Part shown: one piece after another, positions 1 through 6,849 of the stretch | Layout: every line of letters begins with the position of its first letter | Position numbering within the stretch: the first letter of the stretch is position 1 | NCBI GenBank assembly: GCA_934378025.1 | Contig: CAKRPM010000054.1 | Location: forward strand, 1-7,880 | Direction of reading: 5' to 3' | From: an uncultured Eubacteriales bacterium | Lineage (GTDB): Bacteria; Bacillota; Clostridia; Oscillospirales; QAKW01 | Length of the DNA: 7,880 bases | The notes under the pieces: model-generated | What the model was told of the DNA's origin: nothing | Seen by the model: the letters and a program-made list of their open reading frames with translations, nothing else | Database searches by the model: none | Translations under genes and position numbers: made by a program

Positions 1-632
1 TCGTAAAAGAGGGCGGGCCGGATCCTGCCGCCAACTCCCGCTTGGCAGACGCCATTGCGAAAGCAAAAGCGGCAAACGTCCCCAATGATAACATCGACCG
101 TGCGATCAAAAAGGCCGCCGGCGGTGAGGGCAATACGAACTATGAGAGCCTGGTATATGAAGGCTACGGCCCGGGCGGCGTGGCTGTGGTGGTGGAGTGC
201 CTGACCGATAATAAAAACAGAACGGCGGGAAGCGTACGCCATTGGTTTGATAAGTTCGGCGGTAATTTGGGCGCTACCGGCAGCGTCAGCTGGCAGTTTA
301 AAACATACGGTCAGTTGATTATCGAAAAGGACGCGCAAATTGATGAGGACGAGCTGATGATGACGGCGCTGGAGGCCGGTGCCGACGACTTTACGGCCGA
401 GGAGGACGCATTTGAGATTATTTGCGATCCGGCCGTATTCCATGAATTGCGTGAAACCTTGGAAAAAGCAGGATATAGCTTTATTTCCGCACAGATCACC
501 CGTCTTCCGGATAATGAGGTGACCCTGACGGATGAAAAGGACATCAAGTTTATGGGGTTGCTTTTGGAGAATTTGGAAGAGGACGATGACGTTCAAGAGG
601 TTTATCACAACGCTTCCAACGAAGATTTATAA
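1..632 (+). CDS. yebC: YebC/TACO1-family protein (transcriptional regulator or translation factor), 5' end missing
   Basis: The frame is open from base 3 and reads VKEGGPDPAANSRL before ADAIAKAKAANVPNDNIDRA, the well-known YebC N-terminal region, so the true start lies outside the window; about 30-35 residues are missing by comparison with the family's usual length of about 240. The visible 210 residues cover the rest of domain 1, the YEGYGPGG segment of the central domain, and the acidic C-terminal domain ending in DDDVQEVYHNASNEDL. The family is cytoplasmic. Members have been described as DNA-binding regulators (PmpR) and, more recently, as ribosome-associated factors that help translate difficult proline-rich stretches, so the precise role here is open. 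The gene ends with TAA directly before a hairpin terminator and converges on the next gene. The TTG at 42 is an internal Leu codon, not a start. The family call is very secure. Confidence 0.96.
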   Translation, partial: VKEGGPDPAANSRLADAIAKAKAANVPNDNIDRAIKKAAGGEGNTNYESLVYEGYGPGGVAVVVECLTDNKNRTAGSVRHWFDKFGGNLGATGSVSWQFKTYGQLIIEKDAQIDEDELMMTALEAGADDFTAEEDAFEIICDPAVFHELRETLEKAGYSFISAQITRLPDNEVTLTDEKDIKFMGLLLENLEEDDDVQEVYHNASNEDL

Positions 633-633
633 A

Positions 634-671
634 AAAAGCGACATGTGCTTTGGCACATGTCGCTTTTCTTT
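634..671. terminator. Bidirectional Rho-independent terminator between convergent genes
   Basis: A perfect 15-bp stem pairs 634-648 with 653-667 around a 4-base loop (TTTG). The plus strand continues into a T-rich tail (TTTTCTTTT from 664). The minus strand continues into seven T (complement of 631-637). It begins two bases after the yebC stop and lies about 40 bases beyond the stop of the convergent SLH gene, so it probably serves both. The minus-strand U tract is the cleaner one. Confidence 0.92.
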
Positions 672-705
672 TGAGCGGCAACGACCGCAAAGAAATTGCG
701 TTTTC

Positions 706-2619
706 TTATTTCATAAAGTCTGTATAATAGATGGAAAGAATTTTCGCGCCTTGCGCACGGGTGGCGGTGGCCGACGGATCGAATCTTCCGCCGCCCACAC
801 CGGCAACGATGCCCGCTTTGGAGCAAGCGCCGACGCCGGCACGCGCCCATTTGGAGATCGAGGTGGCATCTTTATATTGCGAGATATCGCCGGCGGGCAG
901 CGGCTTATTGATGGTCTTGGCAAAACGGGTCAGCATGGTGCAGAGCATTTCGCGGCTAAGCGCGTCCTCGGGCGCAAAGGAAGTGGCGGAGACGCCGGAG
1001 GTGATACCGGTTGCGCTTGCCCAGGCAACGGCATGATAATACCATGCCTTGGAAGAAACATCCTTAAATTTGGCGGTGTTGTATTTGGAAACATCTGCGC
1101 CGGCAATACGGGAAAGAACGGTCACAAACTGCGCGCGCGTCAAGCTGCCGTCCGGCTCGAATTTTCCGCCGCCCACACCGTCAAACAGGCCGAGCTCCGT
1201 GGCGGAATTTACATAGTCGTAATACCATTCTTTGGGAGAGACGTCGGCATACATGGCGCCGTCATACACGGGAATGACAAAGTGCAGCGCCGTATTCAAC
1301 GCACCCGCGGCCGAATAGCCCTGATAAAGCTTATCCGCTTCGGAGGACGGAGCGGTAAGATCGGTCATGTAACTGTGTGCGCGCAAAGTAAAGAACCGTA
1401 AAAAATACGAGGTGTTTTGCCCGCGGTCTATGTACTGATCCTTGATCCAGTTGGCGCCCTCCACAATTGCACGAAACGGTGTGTTCCACCCGCGTCCTTT
1501 GGCATAAACGGCACCGTTTGCAGGATTGGAGTCGTAGGCACCGATTCCGTAGAAGTTATAATACCCCTCGTAACCGGAAACCTGGCCCTTGGACAATTTA
1601 CTGGTGCCGTAACCCGATTCGATAGCGGCACGGCTGGCAATAAAATAGGCGTTCAGCGAGGTGGAATTTGATGCGGCGGCAATCGCCTCTACCGCCTGAG
1701 CGCGGTTTATGATCGCCCCGCTTTTTTCAACCCACATGCTCTCCAGCCCTTTTTGCGTATAGCCGGAGCTTTTGCTGAGATCCAAAAAGGCAAAAATCTT
1801 TTTTTCGGTCAGATAGTTAACGGGGTTCATCGCATTTGCGATGGTGGTCAGGCTTTCGGTTTTTCCGTTGGCCGATTTAATTTGTGATTGAACCGTCTTG
1901 GCATAGTCGCTGAGGGAAGTGCCCATGCTGACATATTCAAAGGTCCATTTCGGATGCGCTTTTTGCAAGGCCTTGATTTTATCGGTAAAAGTGTTCGGAC
2001 GATCGGTCGGCTGATAGCCGCGGGAGAGATATTTGCTTTGAATCCAGCCCACGGCGCCCAAATTGCTGGCGTTGCAGCATTGCACGCGCGTCCATTCGCC
2101 GCTGGTACCGGTACAGTACAGCATGGCGCTGTTTGCCGTGCTTTTGCTCACGGTTTTGACAACTGCAGAGGATGTGCTTCGGCTGCTGTAAACTTTTGTG
2201 CTGCCGGTTGGAAATGCATAGTAGTAGTTTGCCTGCCCGGGATCTTTCAGTGTAAAAAGATAGGTGGCATAGTCCTTGCTATTCACATAAACTCGAACGG
2301 TAATGCGCGCCCGCCCGTATCCGAGATCCAGCTTTTGCCCAAGTGAAGCAGAGTAGGTTTTCCCGCAGTACTGCTCCGCGGTAATTTCAATTTTATAAGG
2401 TGTCCCCGATGTGAGGGTGGCGCCGTTGATGGAAATTCCGCTAAAAGAAGACGGATAGCAAAGATAATATTTGGTTTCACTGTCAAAGTTATTGATGGTA
2501 AAGCCGCTGACATTGATGCCGCTGACGCTTGCGGTTTTTGCAAAGCAAAGCGGCGCGGCGCCGATCAACAGCACCAAGCACAGCAAAAAAGCGACAACTC
2601 TTTTTTTTATCATAATCAT
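706..2619 (-). CDS. Secreted cell-wall glucosaminidase-like protein with SH3-like and three C-terminal SLH domains
   Basis: This 637-residue exported protein probably cuts or remodels peptidoglycan while held on the cell wall. Residues 1-27 form a signal peptide: basic MIKKR, a hydrophobic core at 8-22, and likely cleavage after CFA. Residues about 28-128 resemble a cadherin-like beta-sandwich, and about 132-200 look like a bacterial SH3 domain (KVYSSRSTSSAVV, then GAVGWIQSKYL). NAMNPVNYLTEKKIFAF at about 262-278 resembles the segment that precedes glucosaminidase domains in Firmicutes autolysins. The catalytic region follows, with AAIESGYGTS giving Glu334 as the candidate acid, then YYNFYGIGAYDSNP and WIKDQYI. 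Three SLH repeats start near 456, 517 and 580, each with a WYY or W-A core and a TRAQ/SREM-type motif; SLH domains usually bind pyruvylated wall polymer. The start is ambiguous: ATG at 2619 has GGAAAGG 4 bases upstream, and ATG at 2613 has it 10 bases upstream. Function is inferred from domain resemblance. Confidence 0.88.
   Translation of the reverse strand: MIMIKKRVVAFLLCLVLLIGAAPLCFAKTASVSGINVSGFTINNFDSETKYYLCYPSSFSGISINGATLTSGTPYKIEITAEQYCGKTYSASLGQKLDLGYGRARITVRVYVNSKDYATYLFTLKDPGQANYYYAFPTGSTKVYSSRSTSSAVVKTVSKSTANSAMLYCTGTSGEWTRVQCCNASNLGAVGWIQSKYLSRGYQPTDRPNTFTDKIKALQKAHPKWTFEYVSMGTSLSDYAKTVQSQIKSANGKTESLTTIANAMNPVNYLTEKKIFAFLDLSKSSGYTQKGLESMWVEKSGAIINRAQAVEAIAAASNSTSLNAYFIASRAAIESGYGTSKLSKGQVSGYEGYYNFYGIGAYDSNPANGAVYAKGRGWNTPFRAIVEGANWIKDQYIDRGQNTSYFLRFFTLRAHSYMTDLTAPSSEADKLYQGYSAAGALNTALHFVIPVYDGAMYADVSPKEWYYDYVNSATELGLFDGVGGGKFEPDGSLTRAQFVTVLSRIAGADVSKYNTAKFKDVSSKAWYYHAVAWASATGITSGVSATSFAPEDALSREMLCTMLTRFAKTINKPLPAGDISQYKDATSISKWARAGVGACSKAGIVAGVGGGRFDPSATATRAQGAKILSIYYTDFMK
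786..1180. repeat. 17-bp direct repeat inside SLH-encoding DNA
   Basis: The same 17 bases occur at 786-802 and 1164-1180, encoding the GVGGG(K/R)F turn of the third and first SLH domains. The match reflects duplicated protein domains kept similar at DNA level. It is not a mobile-element or attachment-site repeat. Confidence 0.7.
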
Positions 2620-2690
2620 TCATCCTTTCCGATAAAGTTTTTGTAGGATATCTTCTGGCGGGAAATCGCCCGCTTTCATATTTCTTTACC

Positions 2691-2719
2691 ATTCTAACAT
2701 GAACACGAAAAAAATGCAA
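2691..2719 (-). promoter_or_regulatory. Possible promoter of the SLH glucosaminidase gene
   Basis: On the minus strand, TAGAAT (complement of 2691-2696) is preceded by TGT, giving an extended -10. TTGCAT (complement of 2714-2719) sits 17 bases upstream as a weak -35. Transcription would start near 2684, leaving a leader of about 65 bases. That leader holds a small GC-rich hairpin (GCGGG 2658-2662 with CCCGC 2669-2673, 6-base loop). The -35 lies within the terminator hairpin of the upstream gene. Motif-based only. Confidence 0.4.
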
Positions 2720-2745
2720 TGGAAGAAACATCCATTGCATTTTTT
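2707..2745 (-). terminator. Rho-independent terminator of the COG2509 flavoprotein gene
   Basis: A 15-bp stem pairs 2709-2723 with 2731-2745 around a 7-base loop. On the minus strand it begins six bases after the stop codon of the flavoprotein gene and runs out into a T tract (complement of the A run at 2708-2714). Its outer pairs are A-T, so the GC core is about nine pairs. Confidence 0.9.
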
Positions 2746-2750
2746 GTGGG

Positions 2751-4127
2751 TTATTTTTTTAAAAGGTTGCGCGCCACATACACGCCGCTGGCCGAAGCGT
2801 GGGACAGCGAGTGCGTTATGCCGCTTCCGTCGCCGATGATGTAAAGGCCCTTGTGAATGGTTTCGAGATTTTCGTTCAGTTCCACTTCCATGTTGTAAAA
2901 CTTGACTTCCACTCCGTAAAGCAGCGTATCGTCATTGGCGGTTCCCGGAGCAATTTTGTCCAGAGCGTAGATCATTTCAATAATGCCGTCCAAAATACGC
3001 TTGGGCAGTACCAGACTTAAGTCGCCGGGTGTGGCGGAAAGCGTTGGGGTCACCAGCCCTTCCTCAATGCGTTTGGTGTTGCTGCGTCTGCCGCGCACCA
3101 AATCGCCAAAGCGCTGAACGATTACACCGCCGCCCAGCATATTGGACAGACGGGCAATACTTTCGCCGTAGCCGTTGGAATCTTTAAACGGCTCGGAAAA
3201 ATGCTTGGACACCAGCAGGGCGAAATTGGTGTTTTCGGTTTGCTTTTCGCCGCTTTCATAGCTGTGACCGTTGACAGTTACAATGCCGTTGGTATTTTCA
3301 TTTACGACAATGCCGTGCGGATTCATGCAGAAGGTGCGGACGTTATCCTCGAATTTTTCGGTGCGGTAGACGATCTTGCTTTCATACAGCTCGTCGGTCA
3401 AATGGGAAAATACGACGGCGGGCAATTCCACACGAACGCCGATGTCCACACGGTTGGAACGGGTTTGAATGTTCAGATGCTTGCAAATGCTTTCCATCCA
3501 CTTGCTGCCGCTGCGGCCGACCGAAATAATCAGGTCTTTGCATACAAAGCGTTCATCCTTTAAATCAATCTGATAGCCCTCAGCGGTCTTTTCCACATCC
3601 TGCACCGGTGTGTCAAAGAAAAATGTAACCTTATCTTTCAGAAAGGTATACAAATTTTGAAGCACCACATAGTTGATATCCGTGCCCAGATGGCGCACGG
3701 AAGCGTCCAACAAATTCAATTTGTTTTGAATACAAAGCTTTTTGAATTTTGTACCGGCGGTGGAATACAGCTTGCAGCCTGCGCCGCCGTATTCCATGTT
3801 GATGGTATCAACGTATTTCATAAGCTCCAGCGCCGCTTTTTTGCCGATATGCTCGTGCAGTGTGCCGCCGAAATCGTTGGTAATATTGTATTTTCCGTCC
3901 GAAAATGCACCGGCGCCGCCGAATCCGCTCATAATCGAGCAGCTTTTACAGCCGATGCAGGTTTTGATTTTGTCGCCGTCAATCGGACAGTGCCGTTTTT
4001 CCAGCGGATGCCCCGCTTCAAAGACCGCAATTTTCAAATCCGGTGCGTTTTTCACCAACTCGTATGCGGAAAAAATTCCGCCGGGGCCGGCGCCGATGAT
4101 GATTACATCAAAATTTCTCTGTTCCAT
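2751..4127 (-). CDS. FAD-dependent dehydrogenase of the COG2509 type
   Basis: This 458-residue soluble flavoprotein has unknown substrate. The N-terminal FAD-binding Rossmann motif VIIIGAGPGGIFSAYEL is at about 8-24, followed by FEAG (36-39), where the acidic residue should contact the adenosine ribose. A second signature, GFGGAGAFSDGKYN (68-81), is typical of the uncharacterised COG2509 dehydrogenases. The C-terminal GLYIIGDGSGITHSLSHA (427-444) is the usual closing FAD-contact segment. Between these lies a substrate-binding half with VGRSGSKW (203-210). Cys47, Cys57, Cys60 and Cys63 form a C-x9-C-x2-C-x2-C cluster just before the GFGGAGAF motif, which could hold a metal or Fe-S centre; this is inference. 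The start is ATG at 4127 with GGTGGT seven... to be exact, five bases upstream (complement of 4133-4138). The gene is flanked by its own promoter and terminator, so it is probably monocistronic. Length is close to that expected for the family. Family assignment is strong, biochemical role unknown. Confidence 0.9.
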   Translation of the reverse strand: MEQRNFDVIIIGAGPGGIFSAYELVKNAPDLKIAVFEAGHPLEKRHCPIDGDKIKTCIGCKSCSIMSGFGGAGAFSDGKYNITNDFGGTLHEHIGKKAALELMKYVDTINMEYGGAGCKLYSTAGTKFKKLCIQNKLNLLDASVRHLGTDINYVVLQNLYTFLKDKVTFFFDTPVQDVEKTAEGYQIDLKDERFVCKDLIISVGRSGSKWMESICKHLNIQTRSNRVDIGVRVELPAVVFSHLTDELYESKIVYRTEKFEDNVRTFCMNPHGIVVNENTNGIVTVNGHSYESGEKQTENTNFALLVSKHFSEPFKDSNGYGESIARLSNMLGGGVIVQRFGDLVRGRRSNTKRIEEGLVTPTLSATPGDLSLVLPKRILDGIIEMIYALDKIAPGTANDDTLLYGVEVKFYNMEVELNENLETIHKGLYIIGDGSGITHSLSHASASGVYVARNLLKK

Positions 4128-4169
4128 TTTTTACCACCATATTGTTATTTTAGGGTTAAAACCTACTAT

Positions 4170-4197
4170 ATTATACCGATATTTTTAAGAATGTCAA
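4170..4197 (-). promoter_or_regulatory. Consensus sigma-70/SigA-type promoter of the flavoprotein gene
   Basis: On the minus strand a perfect TTGACA (complement of 4192-4197) is separated by 16 bases from a perfect TATAAT (complement of 4170-4175). Transcription would start near 4163, giving a leader of about 35 bases before the ATG at 4127. A small dyad, GGTT-AA-AACC at 4154-4163, sits at the expected start site and could be an operator, but is short. Confidence 0.85.
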
Positions 4198-4241
4198 GTT
4201 TTGGCGAAAAGCGAAAATCCCGGCGCATTTTTAAGCGAAAG

Positions 4242-4295
4242 AAAAATCATCCCGCAAACGCATCGAATCGGCTCGACGTCTGCAGGATGACTTTT
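4242..4295 (-). terminator. Rho-independent terminator of the E2-like acyltransferase gene
   Basis: On the minus strand the arm complementary to 4281-4295 pairs over 15 positions with the arm complementary to 4242-4256. Two of the pairs are G-U. Pairing can continue a few bases inward, closing a loop of roughly 15 bases. The 3' arm ends in five T followed by CTTT. It starts about 30 bases after the TGA at 4327-4329 and ends before the flavoprotein promoter, separating the two transcription units. Confidence 0.8.
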
Positions 4296-4326
4296 TGTTC
4301 TTAAAAATTTTTGACGGCTTGCTTTT

Positions 4327-5187
4327 TCAGCGAATGTCGTTTTCAATATGCTCGGGCGCTTGATCCAGCTTTTCGGGATGGCGCAAAATACTTTTAAAAA
4401 GCTTAATGGCACTGGCGTAATAAAAGCCGTCGCAAATGCGCTCGTCGGTCACCAGAGAATAATCCACGTAGTGTTTTTCGTGAATTTCGCCTGCGGCGTC
4501 CGGCTCGTATTTTTTATATTTTGCACCGAAAGCCAAAAAGATGGGCAAATTTCCGAAATCATAGAGATGGTGAAAAATCACCGGGATGCCCAGCGAACCC
4601 ATGGACGTGATAAACAAAGAACCGTGAAAAGGGGAAAGCCGTGTTAAAAACCGCGGCAACCAACCGAAATAATCCAGCAGTTTTAAAAACCAGATGGCAA
4701 ATTTCATCAGCAGACCGGGAATATAGTTGAGCACTTTCGCACAGCTGTCAAAAGCGCCGGCCGGTTTTTGCCGATAGCCTTCAATGGCCGTTTCAAAAGC
4801 TTTGTAGACATCCTCCGCCGTGTCGGAAGGAGAAAGCGGAATTTTAATACAGGTGTCATCCGCGTCCAGCCGCATTTCTTTTTTGGCGACAATGACCACC
4901 TCAATGCCGTTGCGCGCATATACGCGCTGCCCGCGCAAAAAGCGGTTGATGCCCGGCCGTTGAGAAACCACGCGCACATAGGCGGCCACAAAAATGTGCA
5001 TAATGTTAAAGCCGGTCAGCCCCTCCGCCTTTTTGCGGCGAATATATTCATCCAGCGTATCGGTACAAATGGTATCGTGGATTTGATTGGTGGCACCGTT
5101 GCGATTGACCATGATATACGGGGAAACCTTTGCCATGGGGGAAAGCGTTTTCAGTTTTCTGCCTTCTTTTTTTGCAAGTTCGGCCAT
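4327..5187 (-). CDS. Stand-alone E2-like acyltransferase domain protein, catalytic His replaced by Glu
   Basis: This 286-residue protein has the fold of the catalytic domain of 2-oxo acid dehydrogenase E2 subunits (chloramphenicol acetyltransferase-like). It lacks the lipoyl and E1/E3-binding domains that E2 proteins carry at the N-terminus. Residues about 15-145 match the first half (IMVNRNGATNQIHDTI, NIMHIFVAAYVRVVSQRPGI). SLFITSMGSLGI (190-201) and PIFLAFGAKYKKY (215-227) match the TITNLG and ILGVG-type strands of E2. The active-site motif, normally DHRxxDG, reads DERICDG at 248-254, so the catalytic His position is Glu249 (codon 4441-4443). A hydrophobic stretch at 155-180 (IPGLLMKFAIWFLKLL and on) could bind lipid or membrane, or form the trimer core. 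ATG at 5187 has AGGAGG seven bases upstream. No E1 or E3 gene is nearby. It may act on a different acyl donor or be non-catalytic; function is unknown. Confidence 0.85.
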   Translation of the reverse strand: MAELAKKEGRKLKTLSPMAKVSPYIMVNRNGATNQIHDTICTDTLDEYIRRKKAEGLTGFNIMHIFVAAYVRVVSQRPGINRFLRGQRVYARNGIEVVIVAKKEMRLDADDTCIKIPLSPSDTAEDVYKAFETAIEGYRQKPAGAFDSCAKVLNYIPGLLMKFAIWFLKLLDYFGWLPRFLTRLSPFHGSLFITSMGSLGIPVIFHHLYDFGNLPIFLAFGAKYKKYEPDAAGEIHEKHYVDYSLVTDERICDGFYYASAIKLFKSILRHPEKLDQAPEHIENDIR

Positions 5188-5222
5188 GCAGTTTCCTCCT
5201 TTCGTGCCGTTTTTTCAAAACA

Positions 5223-5253
5223 ATTATAAAAATTATAACACATGTTTTGACAA
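5223..5253 (-). promoter_or_regulatory. Possible promoter of the E2-like gene
   Basis: On the minus strand TGTTATAAT (complement of 5232-5240) is an extended -10 with a perfect TATAAT. No good -35 lies 16-18 bases upstream. A second TATAAT (complement of 5223-5228) follows it, with TTGTCA (complement of 5248-5253) 19 bases upstream of that. Either could drive the gene, with a leader of about 30-40 bases ending at the AGGAGG (complement of 5195-5200). Confidence 0.5.
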
Positions 5254-5354
5254 AAAGCTACCCCAAAATATAAATTGTTAAAAAATTGTAAATAATCGCA
5301 GGAGCATCATTCGTTTTTTTCAACAAAAAGTCCTGAAAGTGTTTTGAAAAATGT

Positions 5355-5429
5355 AAATTTTCGTCATTTGTCACAAAAAATCTTGACCCGACCGAAAATA
5401 GGGGATATAATATAAAATGACGGAAAATT
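5355..5429. repeat. Imperfect inverted repeat bracketing the oad promoter
   Basis: AAATTTTCGTCATTT at 5355-5369 is answered by AAATGACGGAAAATT at 5415-5429, its reverse complement apart from one inserted base in the centre. The upstream arm lies about 15 bases before the -35, and the downstream arm covers the expected transcription start. The placement suggests paired operator half-sites or sites for DNA looping, but no known regulator is recognised. A smaller dyad, TTTGT-C-ACAAA, overlaps the upstream arm at 5367-5377. Confidence 0.45.
5383..5411 (+). promoter_or_regulatory. SigA-type promoter of the oad operon
   Basis: TTGACC at 5383-5388 and a perfect TATAAT at 5406-5411 are separated by 17 bases. 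Transcription should begin near 5418, giving a leader of about 40 bases to the ATG at 5458. This also argues against the in-frame TTG at 5428 as start, because it would leave only about ten bases of leader. Confidence 0.88.
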
Positions 5430-5457
5430 GATTTTTATGATAACAGAGGGTAATAAA

Positions 5458-6837
5458 ATGAAACAAGTGAAGTTTACGGAAACGGTTTTGCGGGACGCTA
5501 ACCAGTCGTTAATCGCAACGCGGTTACCGATGGAAAAGTTTTTGCCGATCCTCGAAACCATGGATAAAGCGGGATATTATTCCGTAGAGTGTTGGGGCGG
5601 CGCCACGTTTGACAGTTGTCTTCGATTTTTAAATGAAGATCCGTGGCAACGGCTGCGCACCATTCGGGAAAAAATGCCGAATACCAAGCTGCAAATGTTA
5701 TTGCGCGGGCAGAATTTGCTGGGATATAAACACTATCCGGATGATGTGGTGCGCAAATTCATTGAGTATTCTGTCAAAAACGGCATGGATATTATCCGCA
5801 TTTTCGACGCGCTTAATGATACGCGCAACATTCGTGTGGCGATGGAGGAAACCGTTCGTCAGGGGGCGCATGCTTCCGGTACGATTTGCTACACCACCTC
5901 ACCGGTGCATACTTTGGAGAATTATGTAAAAATCGCCAAAGAGATGGAAGAAATGGGCGCCGGTTCGATTTGTATTAAAGATATGGCGGGCATTATGGGC
6001 CCCGGCGAAGCGTATGATCTGGTAAAAGCGTTGAAAGAAAACGTTAAACTGCCGATTGTGGTGCATACGCACTGCACGGCGGGTCTTGCCTTTATGACCT
6101 ATCTCAAAGCGGTGGAGGCGGGCGCCGATGTGATTGATACCGCCACCTCCTGTTTTTCGGGCGGCACCAGCCAACCGGCCACCGAAAGCCTTGTTTTTGC
6201 ACTGCGTCAGCTGGGCTATGAAGTGGATGTAAAGGATGACATTTTGCGGGAGGTCAACAATTATTTCACCCCCATTCGCAACGAATATCTTGCCTCCGGG
6301 CAACTGGATCCGCTGATGCTGGCAACCGACACGGCGTGCCTGAATTATCAGGTGCCGGGCGGCATGCTTTCCAATCTTGTCAGTCAGTTGAAAATGCTCA
6401 ATTCCATGGATAAGTTTGAAGCGGTGCTGGCGGAGGTTCCGAATGTCAGACGGGATCTCGGGTATCCGCCGCTGGTGACGCCGATGAGTCAAATGGTCGG
6501 CGTGCAGGCCACGCAAAATGTTTTGCTGGGTCGATATAAAAATATCGGCAAAGAGGTAAAGGCCTATGTGCACGGCGATTACGGAAAAGCACCCGGAGAA
6601 ATCGACGCGGCACTGAAAAAAGAAATTTTGGGCGACGAGGCCCCCATTACCACCCGCCCGGCGGATGGGTTGGCGCCTGAATTTGAAAAGATCAAGAAGC
6701 AGCTGGAAGGCACTGCCCGTTGCGATGAGGATGTTCTTTCCTACATTGCTTTTCCGCAGGTGGCGGAGAAATTTTTTGCAGCGCGTAAACAGCGGGAGGA
6801 AAACACCGCTGAATATACGATAAAACGTTTGGATTAG
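5458..6837 (+). CDS. oadA: Oxaloacetate decarboxylase alpha-type carboxyltransferase, without biotin domain
   Basis: The 459-residue protein is the carboxyltransferase part of OadA/pyruvate carboxylase. It takes CO2 from oxaloacetate, releasing pyruvate, and passes it to biotin. The TIM-barrel domain (about 1-290) shows TETVLRDANQSL at 7-18, with Asp13 and Gln16, CIKDMAG at 172-178, with Lys174 as the usual carbamylated metal ligand, and HTHC at 203-206, with metal ligands His203 and His205. The conserved PYC_OADA region follows, including SGGTSQPATES and PGGMLSNL; Ser305 stands where pyruvate carboxylases have the catalytic Thr. The protein ends near the C-terminus of this domain (EDVLSYIAFPQVAEKFF), so the C-terminal biotinyl domain of the roughly 590-residue Klebsiella OadA is absent and is supplied by the gene two places downstream. 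ATG at 5458 was chosen because GAGGG lies seven bases before it. First gene of the operon; the substrate is inferred from family and from oadB context. Confidence 0.93.
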   Translation: MKQVKFTETVLRDANQSLIATRLPMEKFLPILETMDKAGYYSVECWGGATFDSCLRFLNEDPWQRLRTIREKMPNTKLQMLLRGQNLLGYKHYPDDVVRKFIEYSVKNGMDIIRIFDALNDTRNIRVAMEETVRQGAHASGTICYTTSPVHTLENYVKIAKEMEEMGAGSICIKDMAGIMGPGEAYDLVKALKENVKLPIVVHTHCTAGLAFMTYLKAVEAGADVIDTATSCFSGGTSQPATESLVFALRQLGYEVDVKDDILREVNNYFTPIRNEYLASGQLDPLMLATDTACLNYQVPGGMLSNLVSQLKMLNSMDKFEAVLAEVPNVRRDLGYPPLVTPMSQMVGVQATQNVLLGRYKNIGKEVKAYVHGDYGKAPGEIDAALKKEILGDEAPITTRPADGLAPEFEKIKKQLEGTARCDEDVLSYIAFPQVAEKFFAARKQREENTAEYTIKRLD

Positions 6838-6849
6838 GAGGGAAGAAGC

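Noticed and set aside
532..1401. Long plus-strand open frame (289 codons) opposite the SLH gene and overlapping the yebC end
   Set aside because: It runs antisense through the SLH domains and across the bidirectional terminator. It has no ribosome binding site and gives a low-complexity Gly/Arg-rich product. It is a shadow of the GC-rich codons on the other strand.
1050..2733. Identical 14-mer TGGAAGAAACATCC at 1050-1063 and 2720-2733
   Set aside because: One copy is coding (SLH domain) and the other is a terminator loop. A single 14-base match in a window of this size is plausible by chance, and nothing flanks both copies.
5274..5292. Rex-like operator (TTGTTAA followed by a second half)
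   Set aside because: The left half fits TTGTTAA, but the right half reads TTGTAAA where TTAACAA is expected. The site is better described as a direct repeat in AT-rich DNA.
5428..5457. TTG at 5428 and ATG at 5437 as alternative oadA starts
   Set aside because: TTG lies about ten bases from the predicted transcription start, with no ribosome binding site. ATG at 5458 has GAGGG seven bases upstream, and the family's conserved N-terminus begins there.
5899..6573. Minus-strand open frame of 224 codons inside oadA
   Set aside because: It lies wholly within a strongly conserved gene, and its His/Arg/Ile-rich product shows no recognisable domain. Treated as a shadow frame.
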